A stretch of 64,000 nt of DNA from Sphingobacterium bovistauri (GTDB lineage: Bacteria; Bacteroidota; Bacteroidia; Sphingobacteriales; Sphingobacteriaceae): NCBI RefSeq assembly GCF_020295405.1, contig NZ_JADEYP010000007.1:62001-126000 (forward strand), written 5' to 3'. The notes below the pieces were generated by a model that was not told the DNA's origin, did not search any database, and saw only the letters and a program-made list of their open reading frames with translations. A program made the position numbers and the translations under genes. Shown piece by piece: positions 57,878 to 64,000 of the stretch (its first letter is position 1; each line of letters starts with the position of its first letter).

Positions 57878-58945
57878 ATGAATAAGCTGAATTCAGTTGA
57901 AGATTTTTTAATACAGAATTCATTTCAGCAATACTGCAATGGTAGTGATAGCAGAAGTGTAGCGTATTGGGAAAAATTCATACTTCAAAATCCACAGTAC
58001 AAAAGTGAAATTGAGGAGGCAAGGAAAATGTATTTCATTCTCAATGGTAACAAGAGGCCTATCAATATAGCTGTAGAAACTATGGATAGTAGAATGAATG
58101 AAGAAAATATTCAATCTACGCGAAGTTATTTTTGGCTAAAAAATATTGCTGCAATTGCTTTAGTAACAGTTTTTTCGGTATTTATCTATAATTATTTTCA
58201 AACAAAGGAGTCAGCAAATACACTAGCAAATATTTTACATAATAATCCAAAACAAATATTTGCTACGAAATATGGAGAAAAAAGGTCAGTAGTACTTGAG
58301 GATGGCACAAAGGTTATTTTGAATGCAGGAAGTGTATTGACCGTTGGAAATAATTTTAATGGTAAAAATAGAGAAGTTGTCTTGGATGGTGAAGCATATT
58401 TTGAAGTGACACATAATAATTTTCCTTTTACTGTTTTTACTGAGAATTTTAATGTTAAAGTTTTAGGAACGACTTTTAATGTAAAGTCTTATAAAAATGA
58501 TAATATTTCATGTGCGTCACTTCTAGAAGGGCAAATTGCGCTAGAGTTGGTCAATCGTAAAAATGATATTATAACGATCAAACCAGGTGAAAAGTTGTAC
58601 CTGAAGAAAAAGGAGCAGCTTACAACTGATGCTGTATTAAATAATCCTGCTGAATTGGAAGAAATAACGTTAAGTAAAAATGTTGTCCTTGATGATAAAA
58701 TTACTATCGAAAATGCATGGACAGAAAATCGTTTAGAAATTCATAATGAGCAATTTTCAGACTTGGCACATACGTTAGAAAGATGGTATGATGTTAAAAT
58801 TGATTTTCAAGATCATGCTATTGCGTCTTATAAATATAGCGGGACATTTGTTGACGAAAGTATAGAGGAGGTTTTGCAAGCATTGCAGACAGCTAAGTCT
58901 TTCAATTATAAAATTGACGATAAAAAAATTATTATAACCAATTAA
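57878..58945 (+). CDS. FecR-family anti-sigma factor
   Basis: This 355-residue inner-membrane regulator has a cytoplasmic N-terminal segment (1-85), one membrane helix (about 88-108), a periplasmic FecR domain (about 130-235: VVLEDGTKVILNAGS, EAYFEVTHN) and a C-terminal DUF4974-type domain (about 285-355: YKYSGTFVDESIEEVLQALQ). It would hold the sigma factor and receive a signal from the STN domain of the SusC below. The start codon is preceded by GGGGGAG, an accidental-looking Shine-Dalgarno match in a phylum that rarely uses one. Confidence 0.93.
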   Translation: MNKLNSVEDFLIQNSFQQYCNGSDSRSVAYWEKFILQNPQYKSEIEEARKMYFILNGNKRPINIAVETMDSRMNEENIQSTRSYFWLKNIAAIALVTVFSVFIYNYFQTKESANTLANILHNNPKQIFATKYGEKRSVVLEDGTKVILNAGSVLTVGNNFNGKNREVVLDGEAYFEVTHNNFPFTVFTENFNVKVLGTTFNVKSYKNDNISCASLLEGQIALELVNRKNDIITIKPGEKLYLKKKEQLTTDAVLNNPAELEEITLSKNVVLDDKITIENAWTENRLEIHNEQFSDLAHTLERWYDVKIDFQDHAIASYKYSGTFVDESIEEVLQALQTAKSFNYKIDDKKIIITN

Positions 58946-59010
58946 TAATGAGATTATGATAAAGATTTTGAAAAGAAATTAGAGGAGTAACCAACCGAAC
59001 CTTTCCTTTT

Positions 59011-59102
59011 AAAAAAAGGACGACGTAATAACGTCGTCCAAAAATTGATTTAAAATATTGAGCGAGATAGTTTGCGACACAATCGCTCATATTACGATAA
59101 CC
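59011..59102 (-). ncRNA. Predicted cis-antisense small RNA over the susC leader (DonS-like)
   Basis: On the minus strand a promoter (59138-59109) is followed by about 92 nt without an ORF and then a textbook intrinsic terminator: GGACGACGT-tatt-ACGTCGTCC (59039-59018) and seven T (59017-59011). A second hairpin, TGAGCGA/TCGCTCA, lies at 59089-59059. The same hairpin on the plus strand is followed by A residues and cannot be a plus-strand terminator. The position, between an anti-sigma gene and susC and antisense to the susC leader, is that of the DonS-type RNAs reported to repress sigma-controlled SusC/SusD loci in Bacteroides fragilis. Structure is visible; function is inference. Confidence 0.55.
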
Positions 59103-59108
59103 AAAAAA

Positions 59109-59138
59109 CAAATTTATGATTAATTATTTACCACCAAA
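59109..59138 (-). promoter_or_regulatory. Minus-strand promoter overlapping the susC start codon
   Basis: TTTG (59138-59135), an 18-nt spacer and a perfect TAnnTTTG box, TAAATTTG (59116-59109). The box overlaps the first base of the susC ATG. Transcription would start near 59102 and read leftward into the susC leader. Confidence 0.6.
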
Positions 59139-62100
59139 GCATAACTATGCTTTGAAATTCATTATTTGCATGAAATTAATGATTTTTCTGACGTGTGTAT
59201 CCATGCATGTCACCGCAAATGTTTATTCACAAAAGGTTTCTCTGCAGTTAAAAAATGCAGCATTGACAAATGTTTTGAAAGAAATTGAAAACCAAAGTGG
59301 CGTACGTTTTGTCTACAGTCCAGAGTTTTTAAATAATAAAAAAAGTGTCAATATTAATGTACGAGAAAAGTCTGTAGCATCTGTACTTAGTACAATACTC
59401 CGAGGATCAAATCTTGAGTATTCGGAGTCAGGGAATAAATTAATTATTATCTCACCAAAGCAGGAAATTGTAGTTACAGGAACAGTAAAGAATGAAAATG
59501 GAGAGCCTTTAAGTGGGGCTACTGTACGTGTAAAAGGCACGACTGTAGCAAGCACGACTGATATTAATGGTTCTTTTTCTATTAGATTATCGAGTGGAGG
59601 TGGAGCAGTAGTTATTTCTTATTTAGGATATGCTGATTATCAAATTGATGTGAATTCGTCACAAAATTTGAACATCAAATTAACACCTAATGAAGCTACT
59701 GGTATAGATGAAATAATTGTTGTAGGTTATGGTACGCAATCGAAATCAAAAGTATCTGATGCAGTTGTATCTGTTAAAATGGATGAAATCATGCGTGATC
59801 GCCCTGTTAGCAGTGCTGGTGCAGCACTTGAAGGTGCTCTTCCTGGTCTGAATATTTCGATTGGTTCTGGCGAACCAGGAACTAAGCCAAATTTTAATAT
59901 ACGTGGTTGGGCTTCTATAAATGGTGGTAACCCTCTATATGTCGTGGATAATATACCTATGGAGGATATTTCGTTATTGAATCCTGCAGATTTTGAGAGT
60001 GTTACTGTTTTGAAAGACGCTTCGGCTTCCGTATTATATGGCGCAAGAGCTGCATTTGGTGTGGTATTGATTACAACCAAAAAAGGAAGTTTAAACCAAC
60101 CGACCTCATTTGAGTATGCATATGGGTACTCACCTACTTCTATCAGTAAATTACCAAAAAAACATTCTGTAAGGGATTGGGTAAATTTAATGCAAAGTTT
60201 TGGTCAGCAAGATTGGTGGGCAAATAACCAATCTATGGATGTATATGAGAGACTTTTGGATGCATATGATGCTGATCCATCAGCTTTCCCTGCAAATGGT
60301 ATTGTTAGAGAGGGTGGTAATTTATATTCTTTGAAAAATCACGATCAATTTGCCTCTTTTTTTGAAGGAGGTGCAGAACAATATCATAATTTCACTGCAT
60401 CAGGAGGGTCTGATAAATTGTTTTTCAGATCATCATTGCGTTATGTAGATGAAGATGGTACAGTGGTAGGGCCTAATGATAGTTATAAAAGATGGTCTTC
60501 AGACAATTCTTTTACATCACAATTAACTTCTACTTTAAATTTTCAAGCAAATATAAAGTATAATAATTTTAATCGCACGGAACCTGGGAGTGGTTATTAT
60601 GGTCCTTTTTATTCCATGGTGACCCAGCCCGGTTTTACACCGACGGGATACGACGATGTACAGACACAGAATGGAATCAGAAACCTACCTTATAATACAC
60701 AAAATAATCTAGCAGAATTGCAAAATCCTAAAATGCTATATGGAGATCAATTACGCTTAGGAACGAAGCTTGTATTTAAGCCTGTGAATAACTTAACGAT
60801 TAATGGTGAGTATGCATTTGAGAAGACTACTGATAATGAAAGTAGAGCAAATAATAATCCGCTAATAGAGACCATACATGCTGAATATTTTATAAATCAG
60901 CCAATGGATCCTAATGCACAGTCCTACACAAGCTATTATAAAAATATTGGTGTTCGAAGTCACCAAATTTTGAACTTGTATGCGAAGTATGTCTTTACGC
61001 AATTAGAGAATCATAATATGGATATCATGCTAGGTACTAACCAAGAATATATTAATTATGAGTTTAATGGCGCATCTAGACCAGGAGTTTTATCGATGTC
61101 GGCACCATCTCTTGGTAGTAGTAGCGGCGTTGTAAATGCTACAGATGGGTTTTATCGTAATGCGATTTCTGGATATTTTGGTCAGTTTCATTATGACTAC
61201 AAAGGTAAGTATATCCTACAATTAGGAGCTCGTTATGACGGATCTTCGCGATTTCCTTCTGAATCTAGATTTGGATTTTTTCCTACAGCATCTATTGCTT
61301 GGAATATGATGAATGAATCTTTTATGAGTCCATTGGCTGATGTGTTTAGCACAATCAAACCGAGATTATCTTATGGTTCTATTGGAAATCAAGTTACAAA
61401 GGATAATTATTATCCTGCCATAGCTCAAATGAACAGTGGAAATGCCTCATGGCTTAATAGCACGAATAATACACCTTTTGTACAAATAAGTTCACCAGGA
61501 TTGGTCAGCAGTACGATTACTTGGGAAGACGTTACTACTTTGGGATACGGGTTGGATGTGCTTGCTTTGCGCAATAGGTTGAATTTTAGTTTTGATTATT
61601 TTACACGTTCTACAACAGGTATGGTAGCTCCTGCAAGACCACTTCCTGCAATACTCGGAACTCCAGCACCACAGACTAATGCTGCGGATTTAGAAACTAA
61701 AGGTTTTGAAATATCATTAGGATGGACTGATCGTGCAGGCGAATTTAAATATGCTATATCAGCTAATTTGTCGGATGACAGAGGTGTTATCACAAAATAT
61801 GATAATCCACAAAAAAGTATTGGTTCTTATTACACAGGACAAAATCTAGGTGAAATCTGGGGTTACGAAAGTAAGGGTTTATACAGTATAGATCATTTTA
61901 GTGGTTTGAATGCGGATTTAATGGGGGGACAACTTACGGATGCGGCTAAAGCAGCTGGTTGGGTACAATTCAGAGGTAAGGGAAACCCAAATCCAGGCGA
62001 TATGGCTTATGTGGATCAAAATGGCGATGGTATTATTGATTGGGGAAATTACACAGTGGATAATGCAGGAGATTTAAAAGTCATTGGAAATACGAGTCAT

Positions 62101-62592
62101 CGCTACCGTTTTGGTTTAAATGGTAATGTTTCCTATAAAAACTTTGACTTTTCATTTATGTTAAACGGGGTTGGAAAAAGACAGTTTTGGGCTGATAATG
62201 CATTTACTTTACCATGGAAGGATAGATATTTTGACATTTTGCCTTCAGCATCTGATTTTTGGACTAAGGATAATACCGATGCTCGTATTTTTCGTATCTA
62301 CCGCAATGCAGGTGAGACACAATGGGCTAGTCGAGAAACACAATCTCGTTATTTGTTAAATGGAGCATATCTAAGAATTAAGAATTTAGCTTTTGGGTAT
62401 ACGATTCCTAATACAATGACAGATAGAACATTCTTGAAAAAAGTTCGTGTGTTTATTTCTGGGGAGAACTTATTTACGTTTGATCATTTACCAGACGGAA
62501 TGGATCCAGGAACTGATCTTAAAAATGATTGGGCAGGAGGTACCTATCCATATATTAAGAAATTTAATTTCGGGGTTAATGTTAATTTCTAG
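59116..62592 (+). CDS. SusC-family TonB-dependent transporter with STN domain
   Basis: This 1158-residue outer-membrane transporter has a long leader with the signal peptide at about 17-38 (ending VYSQ). STN signalling domain covers about 41-115 (LKNAALTNVLKEIENQSG), a CNA-B-type domain about 120-195, the TonB box region IDEIIVVGYGTQSK, the plug (about 205-330) and a 22-strand-type barrel to the C-terminal NFGVNVNF. The STN domain is the part that signals through FecR to the sigma factor, so the upstream pair is its regulator. An AACCAAAAAAC element begins 17 nt before the start. Substrate is unknown, as no hydrolase is visible in this second locus. Confidence 0.95.
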   Translation: MINYLPPKHNYALKFIICMKLMIFLTCVSMHVTANVYSQKVSLQLKNAALTNVLKEIENQSGVRFVYSPEFLNNKKSVNINVREKSVASVLSTILRGSNLEYSESGNKLIIISPKQEIVVTGTVKNENGEPLSGATVRVKGTTVASTTDINGSFSIRLSSGGGAVVISYLGYADYQIDVNSSQNLNIKLTPNEATGIDEIIVVGYGTQSKSKVSDAVVSVKMDEIMRDRPVSSAGAALEGALPGLNISIGSGEPGTKPNFNIRGWASINGGNPLYVVDNIPMEDISLLNPADFESVTVLKDASASVLYGARAAFGVVLITTKKGSLNQPTSFEYAYGYSPTSISKLPKKHSVRDWVNLMQSFGQQDWWANNQSMDVYERLLDAYDADPSAFPANGIVREGGNLYSLKNHDQFASFFEGGAEQYHNFTASGGSDKLFFRSSLRYVDEDGTVVGPNDSYKRWSSDNSFTSQLTSTLNFQANIKYNNFNRTEPGSGYYGPFYSMVTQPGFTPTGYDDVQTQNGIRNLPYNTQNNLAELQNPKMLYGDQLRLGTKLVFKPVNNLTINGEYAFEKTTDNESRANNNPLIETIHAEYFINQPMDPNAQSYTSYYKNIGVRSHQILNLYAKYVFTQLENHNMDIMLGTNQEYINYEFNGASRPGVLSMSAPSLGSSSGVVNATDGFYRNAISGYFGQFHYDYKGKYILQLGARYDGSSRFPSESRFGFFPTASIAWNMMNESFMSPLADVFSTIKPRLSYGSIGNQVTKDNYYPAIAQMNSGNASWLNSTNNTPFVQISSPGLVSSTITWEDVTTLGYGLDVLALRNRLNFSFDYFTRSTTGMVAPARPLPAILGTPAPQTNAADLETKGFEISLGWTDRAGEFKYAISANLSDDRGVITKYDNPQKSIGSYYTGQNLGEIWGYESKGLYSIDHFSGLNADLMGGQLTDAAKAAGWVQFRGKGNPNPGDMAYVDQNGDGIIDWGNYTVDNAGDLKVIGNTSHRYRFGLNGNVSYKNFDFSFMLNGVGKRQFWADNAFTLPWKDRYFDILPSASDFWTKDNTDARIFRIYRNAGETQWASRETQSRYLLNGAYLRIKNLAFGYTIPNTMTDRTFLKKVRVFISGENLFTFDHLPDGMDPGTDLKNDWAGGTYPYIKKFNFGVNVNF

Positions 62593-62676
62593 TGTTTATA
62601 ATTTGTTAGATAGTAAAGTGTCTCACATCTTTTTTACACATTCAACTAGATATTTTGGTGATTAAAATATAAAATA

Positions 62677-64000
62677 ATGAAAACAAATATTAAATATATA
62701 ATAGCCATTACATTGCTTGTTAGCAGTTTTCTTGGCTGTAAAAAATTAGATCAAGTACCTTTAGATAAATTGAGTTTATCAACCACTTTTGTCAATGAAT
62801 TTGGATTTCAGTCTTACGCATGGCAATTTTATAATGCTTTTTCAGCATATGGAAATTACGGTAATGGACAAGGGAACGATGCTGGTACTTCACCTTATAG
62901 CATCGGAAATGACGCGAATAGTGATGTATTGGCAGTATCTAGTAATAATTCACAAACGAACTGGATCGCTCAGCGTAAATTGGTACCTACTGGTGATGGA
63001 TTTTATACAGATAGTTATGCTAGATTGCGCGCTATAAATGTAATGTTGGATAATATTGACAGTTCTCCATTATCAGATGAAGCAAAAACACATTGGAGAG
63101 CAGTTTGCTATTTTTTCCGTGCATATAATTATGCGAATCTTATTAATCTATATGGTGATGTGCCTTATGTAGAAAAATTGTTAACGGATACAGATCCTGA
63201 ATTGTTTATACCTCGTACTCCCCGAGACGAAATTGCGGCGAAAATTTTGGAAGATCTAAATTATGCGGTTAACAATCTCAGAGCGAAAGAATCTGGCGCT
63301 TATGTAAAAGGGAGTAATGCGATATCTCCAGATGCGGCATTAGCGTTTATATCAAGATTTGGATTAAGAGAAGGCACTTGGCGTAAATACCACAAAGAGG
63401 AATCTCCAAGTCCATTAGCTACGAGTGCAAATGTTTTTTTACAAGCAAGTGTTGAAGCATCTCAAAAGCTAATCACTAAATATCCAACATTAGGAGATAA
63501 TTATGATTTGGATTTCAATTCAGATAATTTAGATGGTAGAGCCGGTATTATTATGTTTAAAGCATATGGTGGTAATGGTACATTAAACGTAGGGCATGAT
63601 TTTACGAGTAATCAGATGAATAGATTTGGCTATTTAGATTTAACTAAAGCAGCTGTAGATCAATATTTGCTTAAAGATGGACAAACAAGATATACGAGTC
63701 CATTATTCAAAGGTGATAAAAACGCGTATGATGAATTTAGGAATAGAGATGAAAGACTATATTATACGGTTCCTCCTCCATATCGAGTAATACTTTCTGG
63801 GGGGCAAATGTCTACTAATTATACGTATACGAATGATCCAAGAGACACTTCTTATTTTGGATTCATGCGTGGTATTTCTGATGATAGTCATAAGACATTA
63901 CCCGTTACTACAGGAGGATTGCCTGGTAATGCTGTAATTATCGGTATTGAACCTAACTTTTTCGATATTAATCTAGATGCACAGGCAACAAATCTTCAAA
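62677..64000 (+). CDS. SusD-family glycan-binding lipoprotein (cut by window edge)
   Basis: The first 441 residues of a surface lipoprotein that caps the SusC barrel, continuing beyond the window. Lipobox FLGC with Cys at residue 21. The N-terminal SusD-like helical domain has LDQVPLDKLSLS, YARLRAINVMLDNID, KTHWRAVCYFFRAYNYANLINLYGDVPYVEKLL and PRTPRDEIAAKILEDLNYA. The RagB/SusD C-terminal domain begins near residue 300. It starts 84 nt after the susC stop, the usual pairing. Confidence 0.93.
   Translation, partial: MKTNIKYIIAITLLVSSFLGCKKLDQVPLDKLSLSTTFVNEFGFQSYAWQFYNAFSAYGNYGNGQGNDAGTSPYSIGNDANSDVLAVSSNNSQTNWIAQRKLVPTGDGFYTDSYARLRAINVMLDNIDSSPLSDEAKTHWRAVCYFFRAYNYANLINLYGDVPYVEKLLTDTDPELFIPRTPRDEIAAKILEDLNYAVNNLRAKESGAYVKGSNAISPDAALAFISRFGLREGTWRKYHKEESPSPLATSANVFLQASVEASQKLITKYPTLGDNYDLDFNSDNLDGRAGIIMFKAYGGNGTLNVGHDFTSNQMNRFGYLDLTKAAVDQYLLKDGQTRYTSPLFKGDKNAYDEFRNRDERLYYTVPPPYRVILSGGQMSTNYTYTNDPRDTSYFGFMRGISDDSHKTLPVTTGGLPGNAVIIGIEPNFFDINLDAQATNLQ

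Noticed and set aside
59018..59039. Plus-strand terminator after the FecR gene
   Set aside because: On the plus strand the stem is followed by A residues; the T tract is on the other side, so the hairpin terminates only minus-strand transcription.

Overview
The window is low-GC DNA from a member of the Bacteroidota, most likely the Sphingobacteriaceae (Sphingobacterium/Pedobacter type). The basis is SusC/SusD genes, a hybrid two-component regulator (HTCS), an ECF sigma/FecR pair, TAnnTTTG-type promoter boxes, an absence of consistent Shine-Dalgarno sequences, and many secreted glycoside hydrolases. No rRNA, tRNA, CRISPR array, insertion sequence or phage gene was seen.

Region 1 (1-41916) is a large xylan utilisation locus. 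At the left edge a SusC-type TonB-dependent transporter (cut by the window) is transcribed leftward and diverges from an HTCS regulator (872-4942). To the right, on the plus strand, follow transaldolase and then five blocks separated by hairpins or terminators. (a) GH2, tandem-CE1 esterase, GH43, GH95, xylB and xylA. (b) GH43, three tandem GH43-CBM6 paralogues, a SASA esterase and a further GH43-like enzyme. (c) GH115, a GPH-type sugar symporter, lipoprotein GH10 xylanase and cytoplasmic GH43. (d) GH67, BACON-GH30 (subfamily 8 type) glucuronoxylanase and lipoprotein GH43. (e) GH29 and an SMP-30/gluconolactonase-like protein. The set fits breakdown of acetylated, feruloylated glucuronoarabinoxylan: GH10 and GH30 cut the backbone, GH115 and GH67 remove (methyl)glucuronic acid, GH43s remove arabinose and xylose, and GH2, GH95 and GH29 handle galactose or fucose-like caps. 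The symporter imports oligomers or xylose, the cytoplasmic GH43 finishes hydrolysis, and XylA, XylB and transaldolase feed the pentose phosphate pathway.

Region 2 (42092-53164) is mostly housekeeping: an RluA-family pseudouridine synthase, an aldo/keto reductase, Dps, FabV enoyl reductase, an outer-membrane-type protein with a 99-bp coding repeat, a TlpA-like thioredoxin protein and ValS.

Region 3 (53336-64000) holds two tandem LtaS-like membrane sulfatase-fold proteins, then a second SusCD locus controlled by an ECF sigma factor and a FecR anti-sigma factor. It has an STN-containing SusC and a SusD cut by the right edge. Between fecR and susC lies a minus-strand promoter and intrinsic terminator that together outline a roughly 90-nt antisense RNA over the susC leader, resembling the DonS-type RNAs of Bacteroides.

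Two regulatory patterns stand out. A 21-bp-spaced direct repeat (TTTGACATTC twice) sits just upstream of a promoter for the left-edge susC and is a candidate HTCS operator. A recurrent TAACCAAT..TAAA element lies 24-25 nt before the start codon of most transcription-unit heads.
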